Shown piece by piece: positions 9,570-17,372 of a DNA stretch of 64,000 nucleotides (positions are counted from its first letter, which is position 1; every line of letters begins with the position of its first letter). A program made the translations under genes and the position numbers. The notes beneath the pieces were generated by a model. That model worked only from the letters and a program-made list of their open reading frames with translations, made no database searches and was not told the origin of the DNA. This DNA comes from UBA4782 sp034430215 (GTDB lineage Bacteria > Chloroflexota > Anaerolineae > Anaerolineales > Anaerolineaceae), in assembly GCA_034430215.1 (NCBI GenBank), contig DAOUFE010000036.1, positions 124,001-188,000 on the forward strand. The letters are read 5' to 3'.

Positions 9570-9810
9570 CTTCAGTGCAGTTTTTACAAATTCCTATTCA
9601 AAAACTAGTGCCAATGAATATAGCCGAATAATCGCAGCTGCAGTAGTCAATAAGAAGTTCTGCAAAATGCTGTTGAACAATCCAGCTCAGGCTCTATCCA
9701 ATGGCTATGGCGGCGAATCTTTTCACCTTAAAGCAGATGAACGGGAACGGCTTAGCGCTATTCGTGCTAATACTCTTTCCGACTTCGCTGCTCAGATGGC
9801 TTACCTCTAA
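9562..9810 (+). CDS. 82-aa NHLP/Nif11-leader-like small protein
   Basis: The ATG at 9562 overlaps the DUF5317 stop and has GGAGG six bases upstream. The product runs from MSSFSAVFTN to DFAAQMAYL. Its core, 'IIAAAVVNKKFCKMLLNNPAQALSNGY' in shortened form (positions about 22-48), has the pattern hydrophobic patch, 'xxFCxxLLxNPxxAL', then 'ADERERLSAIRAxTLxDFAAQ'. That resembles nitrile-hydratase-derived or Nif11-like leader domains seen as RiPP precursors and stand-alone proteins (NHLP clan; recognised by eye, not searched). It ends right after the leader-like domain and has no obvious core peptide. No RiPP-modifying enzyme (radical SAM, YcaO, LanM) is present in the window, so it may be a stand-alone member with a binding role. 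Confidence 0.6.
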   Translation: MSSFSAVFTNSYSKTSANEYSRIIAAAVVNKKFCKMLLNNPAQALSNGYGGESFHLKADERERLSAIRANTLSDFAAQMAYL

Positions 9811-9841
9811 CAATCGCTATTTTTGCAGTTAAGGAAACACC

Positions 9842-10567
9842 TTGAACGCCCTTCCTTTACCTCTGCCGAATAGTCGAAGAAGATCTCACATCATGACAAC
9901 TCAACCTATGGACTTCGATCACAGGCAAGATTCGTTGCTTACAATTTCGGAAATAGTGGCTTATTCCTACAGCCCGGTGTTTGTTCCTTCGAAATTGGAA
10001 GAAAGCTATATCAATACTGTTATTGCTTTGGCACGGCACGCAGATTCGTTGGGAACAAAAAATAGTACCCACATTTCGCGTACAGCCACACTGGCACGTG
10101 CAATGGGACGTAAACTCGGTATGGATCATTCAGAGCAGGACACACTTTCTTTGGCTGGCCTGCTTCATGATGTTGGAAAAGCTTTTATTCCTGAAAATAT
10201 TTTAACAAAACCGTCCGATCTTACACCTGCGGAATGGAGTATTATGCAGCAGCACCCTGCGCTTGGCGTAAAGATTCTCCATCCTGTAAAGAAATTTCAA
10301 CCTGTTCTGCCCATTATTCTCTCGCATCATGAACATTTTGATGGTTCAGGTTATCCAAATGGACAGAAAGGGGATGAAATTCCCCTGGGTGCACGCATTA
10401 TTTGCGTAGTCGATGCTTTCACAGTGATGACTGCAGGGCGGGTATATCAACATGAAATGAGTAGAGATGAAGCGATTGCAGAGCTTAAACGCTGCAGTGG
10501 CACTCACTTTGATGAGTTAATTGTGAACACGTTTACCGAAATGCTTTTGAATAAGGAAGACTTATAA
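9842..10567 (+). CDS. HD-GYP domain phosphodiesterase
   Basis: This 241-aa soluble protein is mostly an HD-GYP domain. The metal and signature residues are all visible: HIS near residue 79, LLHDVGK at about 108-114 (the HD pair), and HHEHFDGSGYP at about 160-170, which is the HD-GYP signature. Such enzymes hydrolyse cyclic di-GMP to GMP or linear pGpG. No receiver, PAS or GAF domain precedes it; about 60 residues of unassigned sequence do. The start given is TTG at 9842, with AAGGA six bases upstream; an in-frame ATG at 9893 would remove 17 residues and has only a weak site. It is the last gene of the 8787-10567 cluster and is followed by a terminator, so cyclic di-GMP turnover may be its output. 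Confidence 0.85.
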   Translation: MNALPLPLPNSRRRSHIMTTQPMDFDHRQDSLLTISEIVAYSYSPVFVPSKLEESYINTVIALARHADSLGTKNSTHISRTATLARAMGRKLGMDHSEQDTLSLAGLLHDVGKAFIPENILTKPSDLTPAEWSIMQQHPALGVKILHPVKKFQPVLPIILSHHEHFDGSGYPNGQKGDEIPLGARIICVVDAFTVMTAGRVYQHEMSRDEAIAELKRCSGTHFDELIVNTFTEMLLNKEDL

Positions 10568-10622
10568 GCCAAAACAATTTGTTAATATCGTAAAATTGCC
10601 TCCACAATTTTTCGTTAAAAAT

Positions 10623-10652
10623 AAAACCCCTAAATGGGGTTTTATTTTTTTA
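10623..10652. terminator. Bidirectional terminator between HD-GYP gene and dnaA
   Basis: AAAACCCC, a five-base loop TAAAT and GGGGTTTT form an eight-pair hairpin flanked by A-runs on the left and a T-run on the right. It can end transcription from the HD-GYP gene (plus) and from dnaA (minus). Confidence 0.8.
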
Positions 10653-10679
10653 TTATAACTTTTCTATTCATCTACACTT

Positions 10680-12023
10680 TCATGCAAATTGTGGATGACC
10701 ACTCATATTTTCTCGAATGGCGAATATTTGTTTCCGTAGTCGGTCATCCCGTTCAATTAGGTCAGCAACTTTATCACAAGCATACATCACGGTAGTATGA
10801 TCTCTGCCACCAAGAACCTCACCGATCTGCGGCAAAGATGCATTTCCCTCTTCGCGTAACAGGTACATCGCAACCTGTCTGGGTAGGGCAATCTCCCGTG
10901 AACGGTCGCGGCCTTTGAGCTGAGCGATCGTCACCCCAAAAGCAGAAGCAACCGCATCGACAACCTGATCGGGTTCGATCTGAGTATGCTGTGGCAAGAG
11001 ATCTGCTAGAGCAGAATTAACTAAAGCCTGGGTGATGGGTAGCCCACTTAGCTCTGCATATGCTAGCACTCTCGTTAACGCGCCCTCCAATTCACGAATA
11101 TTTGATTGGATCTTACGGGCGATCAATTCCAAGATATCTACCGAAATCTCTTTATTTGCACGTTCAGCTTTAGATCGTAGAATGGCAATTCGAGTCTCAA
11201 GGTCTGGCGGTTGAAGGTCTACGATCAACCCCCATTCAAACCTTGAACACAACCTTTCCTCCAATGTGATCATAGCTTTGGGAGGTCGATCTGATGTCAT
11301 TACAATCTGTTTATCCTGCCCGTGTAATGCATTGAACGTATGAAAGAATTCTTCTTGCGTGGATTCTTTCCCTGCGATGAATTGAATATCATCGATCATC
11401 AACGCATCAACATTGCGGTATCGCTCACGAAACTCCATAGTATTGTGAGTCCGAATGGAATTGATTAAATCATTGGTAAATTCCTCAGATGAAGCGTAAA
11501 CTACCTCCATCCCCTGCTGCGTCAAAGAATTCCCTATAGCATGCAGTAAGTGAGTTTTTCCCAACCCAACACCACCATATAAAAAGAGGGGGTTATAGGC
11601 TTTCGCGGGATTTTCTGCAACTGCCATGCATGCTGCATGAGCGAGTCTGTTACTGGAACCCACAACAAAAGATTGAAAAGTGTAACGTGCATTGATACTG
11701 GGATTATCGTTAATACCTTTTTCACTGGAAAGAGGTACATCTTCTAGAGAAGATGTCTCGATAGAACTCTCATCAAAATGACTGACTACAAAAGATACTT
11801 CCTGTGGCTCACCAGTCAATCCTGTCAAAAGACGAACAACAGTATCAGAAAGCCGGCTTTCAAGCCAATCACGGGCATAGGCATTTTTAACACCAATCGT
11901 AAAAACTGAATCGTTATATGCAATAAATTCTGTATCTTTTACCCAGGTGTTATATGCTGCTTTTGACATATCCATTTGCAGTTGTCCCAGAGTTGCCTGC
12001 CACGCCTGTTGTGGATTTATCAT
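10680..12023 (-). CDS. dnaA: Chromosomal replication initiator DnaA
   Basis: This 447-aa protein has the four DnaA domains. Domain I starts at IWATLGQLQ-like sequence (residues 3-80, here QAWQATLGQL). Domain III carries Walker A GGVGLGKTHLL (about 149-159) and Walker B DALMIDDIQF (about 210-219). The C-terminal domain IV ends with the signature LGGRDHTTVMYACDKV, the DnaA-box reader. The ATG at 12023 has GAGGAGG seven bases upstream. DnaA-ATP opens the origin and often regulates its own gene. The gene normally adjoining it (dnaN) is absent; a FAD oxidoreductase lies upstream instead. No DnaA-box cluster (TTATCCACA) was found on either side, so the origin is probably elsewhere. Confidence 0.97.
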   Translation of the reverse strand: MINPQQAWQATLGQLQMDMSKAAYNTWVKDTEFIAYNDSVFTIGVKNAYARDWLESRLSDTVVRLLTGLTGEPQEVSFVVSHFDESSIETSSLEDVPLSSEKGINDNPSINARYTFQSFVVGSSNRLAHAACMAVAENPAKAYNPLFLYGGVGLGKTHLLHAIGNSLTQQGMEVVYASSEEFTNDLINSIRTHNTMEFRERYRNVDALMIDDIQFIAGKESTQEEFFHTFNALHGQDKQIVMTSDRPPKAMITLEERLCSRFEWGLIVDLQPPDLETRIAILRSKAERANKEISVDILELIARKIQSNIRELEGALTRVLAYAELSGLPITQALVNSALADLLPQHTQIEPDQVVDAVASAFGVTIAQLKGRDRSREIALPRQVAMYLLREEGNASLPQIGEVLGGRDHTTVMYACDKVADLIERDDRLRKQIFAIRENMSGHPQFA

Positions 12024-12461
12024 TAGTATGCCTCCTCAATGCAATTACTCACTTAGTTAGTACAATAGAGATATCTATCCCCACCTCCTGTTATACTAAC
12101 CTTAACCTAACAATAAATATTCTTTATTTGGGAGTATTAAACAAACCAGTTCTTATTCAGTAGCAAGATTCTAGCAGAAACAGGGGTAATTAACAAGCCG
12201 TTTACCCTACGCACACTTAAACAATTCCGGATTTTTAAGGATTCTTACCTTAACGATTCCATTCTCAGAACTGATGTTCAATATGTTATTCAAGGGGAAA
12301 AATGACAGTATTTGTGGGCAACTATAAAAAAACACCCCTATATATGGGGTGTTTTTAACTTAATTGAAAATTTGTCCGAGATATGGCGGGTTGATTCTTA
12401 AATTTTTATGGTCAATGAGAATCTTGCAGACATTCCATTTTTATGTCATTTTTGGAATCTA
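12024..12461. promoter_or_regulatory. 438-bp intergenic region upstream of dnaA
   Basis: The dnaA promoter must lie near its right-hand start. On the minus strand, TAGTATAAC and TATTGTACT are -10-like, and GAGGAGG precedes the ATG. I looked for TTATCCACA-type boxes and saw none; the closest, TATCCCCAC near 12078, has two mismatches. A terminator for the next gene sits at 12328-12356. The rest is AT-rich without visible repeats or coding potential. Confidence 0.5.
12328..12356 (-). terminator. Terminator of the FAD oxidoreductase gene
   Basis: AAAAACACCCC, seven-base loop TATATAT, GGGGTGTTTTT: an 11-pair hairpin with a T-run on both strands. It lies downstream of the oxidoreductase gene (minus strand) and upstream of dnaA, so it insulates the two. 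Confidence 0.8.
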
Positions 12462-13766
12462 TCATTGTTTGTCAATCATCATGATCCTAACAGCACGTTT
12501 TGCAATCTCAACTGCAAAATTGGTACCTCGATCCCATGGATATACCTGGCTCATACTTGCAAAGTATAACCCGGGCAAGGGCGTCTCTATCGCAGGAATG
12601 TTTTTCGAGTGATTTACCAGAGGGATAGGTTGAGCATACTTTTCACGATGTAGCCAGCTTTCGCGCACCCATTCTGGTGTGAAGCCTGGATTAATTCGCT
12701 TCAGGGCAGGCATAAATCGTTCAAGTAATTCTTCTTTACTCAATTTAAAATATTCATGATCAACGGGGAGATAGTCGCCCATATACACAATATGATCATC
12801 GCCAAAGTATTTGGGTGAGAGAAAATTGGTATGCTCTACCAAAGCGAGAAATGGGTATCCTGCTTTCTTCGGCAAGTTGAACCAGTAATAGCCTTTTTCT
12901 GAAAGCTGATGCTTGAGTGCAACGGTCAGTACAACCGCGCCCAGGCTTTTCAATGACAGTAACCCTTGTAAATATTCCGCTGGCAGGTCTGGTGCCAGGC
13001 GAGCAAGCACAGCAGGCGATGAGGTCACCAGCACCTTATCAAAGTGAACGGTTTCTCCTTCAATAGTAAGGTCTACTCCACTTTCATCTGCAGATTTGAT
13101 CTGATTAACTGCTGTTGAAAGCTGAATAACAACACCAAGCTGCCGAAGTTTATCTGCAAATTTATTAGAAAATTCTTGGAATCCACCTTTGAAAGTTGCC
13201 AGGCGTGTCGTCCGAGCATGCAGACGTGCCCACAACCATGCCATGGTTACCTGCTTAGCATACTCTTCGCCGAATTTTCCAATAACCATCGGCTCCCACA
13301 TTTCTTCATATGCCTTGTTTCCTGCCCACTTGCGCATCCATTCATCGATGGTGTACTTTTCCAGTGTTTTCCAATTTGTTGTAAGCCTCAGGTAGACTGT
13401 CACCAGGCCAAATCGTATTTTTGTGATTCCCCATCCCAATCCAGGATACATGATCGCAGCCGGGATAGAATCAAATGGGTAGAATTTATCTTTGTGATAC
13501 ATTACGGTGGTTGGACGCGGGATCACAACCTGATCCGCCAGACCTAATTCATTGATTAAGCCAAGCATATATTTATCACTGGTAAACCAGTGATGATAAA
13601 AATATTCCACCGACCAATCCCAGCGAGCATCTTTAAAACCTTTTGCCAGACCGCCAACGGAATCTGAACCTTCAAAAATCGTTACCTTATGTCCTAGCTT
13701 TATCAGGTCATAGGCTGCTGCCATTCCACCAATTCCAGCACCGACAACCGCAATGTTCATTTCCAC
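12462..13766 (-). CDS. FAD-dependent oxidoreductase (amine oxidase/protoporphyrinogen oxidase-like)
   Basis: This 434-aa flavoprotein starts with a dinucleotide-binding fold, VVGAGIGGMAAAYDL (about residues 6-20), followed by KVTIFEGSDSVGGLAKG, the usual second strand and GGRA-type loop of amine oxidase/protoporphyrinogen oxidase relatives. The C-terminus carries a second FAD motif (GLYFASMSQVYPWDRGTNFAVE, shortened here as YFASM...RGTNFAVE). The length is typical (420-480 aa). The substrate cannot be read; relatives include sterol, carotenoid and porphyrin oxidoreductases and sugar-linked enzymes. A flippase-like membrane protein lies 149 bp upstream on the same strand, as in some lipid or envelope pathways, but the gap contains no sign of operon coupling. 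The ATG at 13766 is preceded by GGAGTGG on the coding strand. Confidence 0.85.
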   Translation of the reverse strand: MEMNIAVVGAGIGGMAAAYDLIKLGHKVTIFEGSDSVGGLAKGFKDARWDWSVEYFYHHWFTSDKYMLGLINELGLADQVVIPRPTTVMYHKDKFYPFDSIPAAIMYPGLGWGITKIRFGLVTVYLRLTTNWKTLEKYTIDEWMRKWAGNKAYEEMWEPMVIGKFGEEYAKQVTMAWLWARLHARTTRLATFKGGFQEFSNKFADKLRQLGVVIQLSTAVNQIKSADESGVDLTIEGETVHFDKVLVTSSPAVLARLAPDLPAEYLQGLLSLKSLGAVVLTVALKHQLSEKGYYWFNLPKKAGYPFLALVEHTNFLSPKYFGDDHIVYMGDYLPVDHEYFKLSKEELLERFMPALKRINPGFTPEWVRESWLHREKYAQPIPLVNHSKNIPAIETPLPGLYFASMSQVYPWDRGTNFAVEIAKRAVRIMMIDKQ

Positions 13767-13915
13767 TCCTGTACGTTACTTATTATATTAAATAAAGATC
13801 ACCCATGCATTTAAAACGGTATTAACACATTATGGATAGACAGTTCTTTAGAAAAAGAAATTCTTTCTATAATAATCGATCAAGCTATCCATTAATGCCA
13901 GAGTGATATTCCACG

Positions 13916-14932
13916 CTACAAGCTTGCCTCTTCAACAGATGCCTTGGATACATTTTTTCCCCAACGAAGAGGCTGGCGGACATAGTAATATGCTCCCAGC
14001 AGCGTGATGGGGAACCAAAGCGCGACATGCAGTACCAATGTATAGGCTGCTGCTAATTCTCTTGATACACCATAAGCTGCCAATACTGCAATCCCAGGTG
14101 CATCGAACGTTCCGATATACCCAGGAGCCGAAGGGATAGTTGTAGCCAGGTTAACCACACCATTCATTAACATTAAGGCAAAATAGCTTACCTCAAAATT
14201 GAAGGCATGCATCACGAACCAGTATTTCCCTGTTTCTAATAACCAGATGATCGTTGTGGTAACCAGGATCATCAATGCATCTTTTGGAGAGCGTAAAGAT
14301 TCCAGACCATTGAGGAATTTCAAAGCAATTCCTAATGTCTTTTCTCTAATTTTTACTGGTATTAATTTATTGATCAGCAAAGTCACGATTTTTTCCGTCT
14401 GGTGGGGGAACATGGCTGCAAGCAGGAACACAACCAGTGCTGCTGCGAAGATCACAGCACCCCACACCGCCAACTCACGGATGTTGCCAATGAAACCCGA
14501 ATCAGATGTCAAATGAGTGAGCGCACCCAGGTTGAGAAAAACAAAACCCAGCATCACTACCCCGTCAAAAATACGCTCCACGATCACCGTTGCCAGCGAA
14601 GCAGAGACAGGTACTTGTTCACGATCCTTAAGAATAACTGCCCTCAGTACTTCACCTGCCCGAGCAATAAAAACGTTGTTCCCCATATACCCAATCGCTA
14701 CAATAGGAAACATCTTTCTTGTAGGAATTTTCTTTAAAGGGCGCAGCATATAATGCCATCGCCAGGCACGTACATAAACGCCGATAAAATAAACAGCGAC
14801 ACCAGGCAATAACCACCAGTAATTAGCGGTCTTTGCTGCATTCCAGGCTTCTTCAAGTTGAAGCCCTTTCAATGCGAAGTATAAAAATACAATACTGATT
14901 ACAATTCCAACCCAGGTTTGCCAACGTTTCAT
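13916..14932 (-). CDS. Lysylphosphatidylglycerol synthase-type (UPF0104) flippase-like membrane protein
   Basis: This 338-aa multi-pass membrane protein has about eight hydrophobic segments. It shows the LPG synthase TM-region/UPF0104 pattern: 'ALKGLQLEEAWNAAKTANYWWLLPG' near the start (about residues 21-45, quoted in part), YVRAWRWHYML at about 53-63, AGEVLRAVIL at about 96-105 and PSAPGYIGTFDAPGI at about 266-280 (the family's PGxxGxxEa-like loop). Stand-alone members lack the catalytic synthase domain and are thought to move lipids or lipid-linked sugars across the membrane. No aminoacyl-transferase domain is present here. A terminator-like hairpin lies further right at 15004. Confidence 0.85.
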   Translation of the reverse strand: MKRWQTWVGIVISIVFLYFALKGLQLEEAWNAAKTANYWWLLPGVAVYFIGVYVRAWRWHYMLRPLKKIPTRKMFPIVAIGYMGNNVFIARAGEVLRAVILKDREQVPVSASLATVIVERIFDGVVMLGFVFLNLGALTHLTSDSGFIGNIRELAVWGAVIFAAALVVFLLAAMFPHQTEKIVTLLINKLIPVKIREKTLGIALKFLNGLESLRSPKDALMILVTTTIIWLLETGKYWFVMHAFNFEVSYFALMLMNGVVNLATTIPSAPGYIGTFDAPGIAVLAAYGVSRELAAAYTLVLHVALWFPITLLGAYYYVRQPLRWGKNVSKASVEEASL

Positions 14933-15003
14933 TGCGTCATTATACCTTATGCGTCAAAGATAACTGAATTTCCATGATAATGCCAGGTTCATCTCTTGAA
15001 AAA

Positions 15004-15038
15004 GACTCCCCATCCTGATCAGACAGAAGGACAGGGAG
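15004..15038 (-). terminator. Terminator downstream of the DUF4173 gene
   Basis: On the minus strand, ACTCCCTGTCCT and AGGATGGGGAGT pair over 12 positions (two G-T) around an 11-base loop, then CTTTTT follows. It ends the transcript of the 15084-16800 gene pair. Confidence 0.75.
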
Positions 15039-15083
15039 TGGTCACGTCATAATTATTACGATCAAAAGTCGGGCGAAACGTCT

Positions 15084-16667
15084 TTAATCCAGCCACACAC
15101 TATTAGGAATACATGGATTCCAATCATTTTGTATCTTTACATACAACCCGTCGCTTTTTTCCACTACAGGATAAGTAGTAAGAAGTGATGGATTTTCATT
15201 CAAAATATGAATTGCGCGTAATCTGGGTAATGTCAAACTTTGCCAGGGTTGCTTTGCTTCGTGTTGCAAGGTATACATACGGCATGCCAGTTCTGCTCCT
15301 AATCCATCATGAATGGATTCTTCCAATGCAGGATCCTGATACCTGGTTACCATTGCTGGCACTGCGCCATTGGAAAGGGTATTAAGGTATGCAAAATCGA
15401 TAGATGCTTTCTCTTGTGCCCGTTCTACATTTCGTTGAACAATATAGCTATCTACGTTCACAATAGCCAGGGTAATGCTGTACCCGGCAGCAAAAACTAC
15501 CAGCAACAGGGCAAATCGTCTGCGGGCGTTAAACACTTCAAGCAAAGCGCTTCCCACCAACAATGCAGCCATCCAGAAGATAAAGAAATGAGTGAATGTC
15601 CTTAGTCGTGTAAGCCCATATGCCTCTTCATACAAGTTCAACCTTTGAAAAGCGGACGCAAGAATCACAAGTACCAAACCGAAAAGCGTCAGACTTAAGC
15701 CCGTAAAAACTCTTTTTTGCCAAAGCTTTGAAAATTTGCTGACGGCTGCTAATGCCAGATAAATCACCAGACTAAAAATCGTAACTAGCACCAGTTCATT
15801 AAAACCCTTCCTGGCATATTCCGAATAGGTGAATCCCGTCTCAGTGATATTCGCCTGCCCCCCAAACAGATAACGGACCTGAATAGCAACAAAAGAGATG
15901 AATAAAATATTCACCAAAACCAGCACTACACTTCCTTCCACCCACCCTAAAAATGGAGGAAAAACAGGTTTCCCAGTTTGCTGGGCTTTTTCAGGATCGG
16001 GTTTTTCTAATGCATGAAGGAATGTTCCAACGAAGACAAATGCCAAAACCAGAATTACCACCAAACGGAAGATATATTCGGGTAATCTTTCTATATCGAG
16101 AAATGACAGGAGATGCTCTACCTGATTGGAAAACACCAGGTCTGCCGATACGAGAAGTAAAGTTAATATCAAGAGAATGGGAATTGCGATCAGCAGACCT
16201 ACCAGAAGAGGGGAAAGCTTTTTAAGAAATCCCGTTTCTTTTCGTTTACCATCTTCATTGGTATGAGCACTGGACAATGCCATAAAAGGTTTGCTTAATA
16301 CACCTGCAATCATTTTTGCATAAACGATTACGTAATCACGAAAGGCATATTGCAGCCAATCACCCCATAAGAAACTGGCACCAGCCAAAGATAATAATCC
16401 CAGCGATAACATAGCTGCGATAAATCGGGTCATTGGTTCATCCCGAAAGAACACAATCGTAGAAAGACCTACACTGAAAACTAACAATATTGTGCTAGCA
16501 ATGGGTATTTTTCGTTTATACACCAAAGCGAGAATGAACAATGATATTGCTGTTGCAGTGATCCAGATGGGAAAGGATAACCCCGGTGTTTTCCCCCAGA
16601 AAAAATAGTCTACCGCCCAGGCAAGGATCAGCCCGGTAAGTACAATGATTGAATTTTTTGTTTTCAT
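15084..16667 (-). CDS. DUF4173 family multi-pass membrane protein
   Basis: This 527-aa membrane protein has about a dozen hydrophobic segments and a soluble C-terminal tail. The tail has the DUF4173 signature: a conserved Tyr/Arg segment (SYIVQRNVERA), then DFAYLNTLSNGAVPAM, then a short acidic and aromatic end. The function of DUF4173 is unknown. I chose the ATG at 16667 because the 42-aa gene upstream ends at 16672, only a few bases before. An in-frame TTG at 16682 would overlap that gene by 11 bases. The two genes look co-transcribed, and a terminator follows at 15004. A role in sensing or envelope homeostasis is possible but unsupported. Confidence 0.85.
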   Translation of the reverse strand: MKTKNSIIVLTGLILAWAVDYFFWGKTPGLSFPIWITATAISLFILALVYKRKIPIASTILLVFSVGLSTIVFFRDEPMTRFIAAMLSLGLLSLAGASFLWGDWLQYAFRDYVIVYAKMIAGVLSKPFMALSSAHTNEDGKRKETGFLKKLSPLLVGLLIAIPILLILTLLLVSADLVFSNQVEHLLSFLDIERLPEYIFRLVVILVLAFVFVGTFLHALEKPDPEKAQQTGKPVFPPFLGWVEGSVVLVLVNILFISFVAIQVRYLFGGQANITETGFTYSEYARKGFNELVLVTIFSLVIYLALAAVSKFSKLWQKRVFTGLSLTLFGLVLVILASAFQRLNLYEEAYGLTRLRTFTHFFIFWMAALLVGSALLEVFNARRRFALLLVVFAAGYSITLAIVNVDSYIVQRNVERAQEKASIDFAYLNTLSNGAVPAMVTRYQDPALEESIHDGLGAELACRMYTLQHEAKQPWQSLTLPRLRAIHILNENPSLLTTYPVVEKSDGLYVKIQNDWNPCIPNSVWLD

Positions 16668-16671
16668 GAAA

Positions 16672-16800
16672 TTATTTGGCAATCAGCGCTAAAATCCAGG
16701 AAATAATGAGTAGGATAGACAGAAGAACTAACATCCATCTCCGCCAATCAACCTGACGCCGATCACGACGCACTCCTTTTGAATTTTTCGATTGTGGCAT
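16672..16800 (-). CDS. 42-aa single-pass membrane protein upstream of DUF4173
   Basis: This gene is too short for most callers. The ATG at 16800 has GAGGAA six bases upstream on the coding strand. The product has a basic head (MPQSKNSKGVRRDRRQVDWR), then one hydrophobic helix (MLVLLSILLIISWILALIA) and ends at Lys 42. The basic-then-hydrophobic layout predicts a helix with its N-terminus inside. The stop lies four bases before the DUF4173 ATG, so the two genes are almost certainly translated from one mRNA. It may be an accessory subunit of the DUF4173 protein. No family was recognised. Confidence 0.65.
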   Translation of the reverse strand: MPQSKNSKGVRRDRRQVDWRRWMLVLLSILLIISWILALIAK

Positions 16801-16869
16801 GGCTTCCTCTTTTTCTCCAATGCAGTCTGGTTTTCACCAGATGCGCTCATTCTATCTCTCAAAATCTAT

Positions 16870-16901
16870 CAAAAACTCCCCTCCTGCTATCAGAAGGGGA
16901 G
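16870..16901 (-). terminator. Terminator of the FmdB-like gene
   Basis: On the minus strand CTCCCCTTC and GGAGGGGAG pair over nine positions (one G-T) with an eight-base loop, followed by TTTTTGA. It lies just downstream of the zinc-ribbon gene. Confidence 0.75.
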
Positions 16902-16922
16902 CATAAGAATTATTAATAGGAA

Positions 16923-17225
16923 CTATTCAACGCTGTCACTTTTCGGTGCGGTACTTTTTTGGTCTGCAGCTTTTTCAGTTTTTGTTTCAGAGGTTTTTGT
17001 GCTGCTCTTATCCTCATGGCTGCTCGACCACGTCTGACCAGATGGTGAGCGGTTATCGGTAGAATAAAAACCTTTGCCCTTGAAAACAATACCTACTGGT
17101 ACGTATACTTTTCGCAACGATTTGTGGTTGCATTCAGGGCAACGTACCAGTGGCGGATCACTGAATTTTTGAGTTTTGTCAAACTGTATTCCACAGTTTT
17201 CACACCGGTAAGTATAAATTGGCAT
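16923..17225 (-). CDS. FmdB-type zinc ribbon protein
   Basis: This 100-aa protein begins with the FmdB/CxxC_CxxC zinc ribbon: MPIYTYRCENCG, then LVRCPECN about 18 residues later, giving two CxxC pairs (Cys 8, 11, 29 and 32) for one zinc ion. The motif VYxPVGIVFKGKGFYSTD follows, as in many FmdB family regulators. The last 40 residues are Lys/Ser/Thr-rich and probably disordered. Members of this family are small putative regulatory proteins with no proven activity. It is divergent from the subtilase gene and has its own terminator. Confidence 0.9.
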   Translation of the reverse strand: MPIYTYRCENCGIQFDKTQKFSDPPLVRCPECNHKSLRKVYVPVGIVFKGKGFYSTDNRSPSGQTWSSSHEDKSSTKTSETKTEKAADQKSTAPKSDSVE

Positions 17226-17372
17226 TTCCTATACATCCTTCTTTCATTATCTTGCAGTTTTTTATTATAGTCCTCTTACAATTGAATAGCAAGAAGACTT
17301 CCTTTTTCATATAATATTCTTATATTGGTGGTATACAAAGTATCTCTTTTCTTGTAAGATTATTTCAATAAA

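Noticed and set aside
12024..12461. oriC next to dnaA
   Set aside because: No cluster of TTATCCACA-like boxes; only one two-mismatch box.
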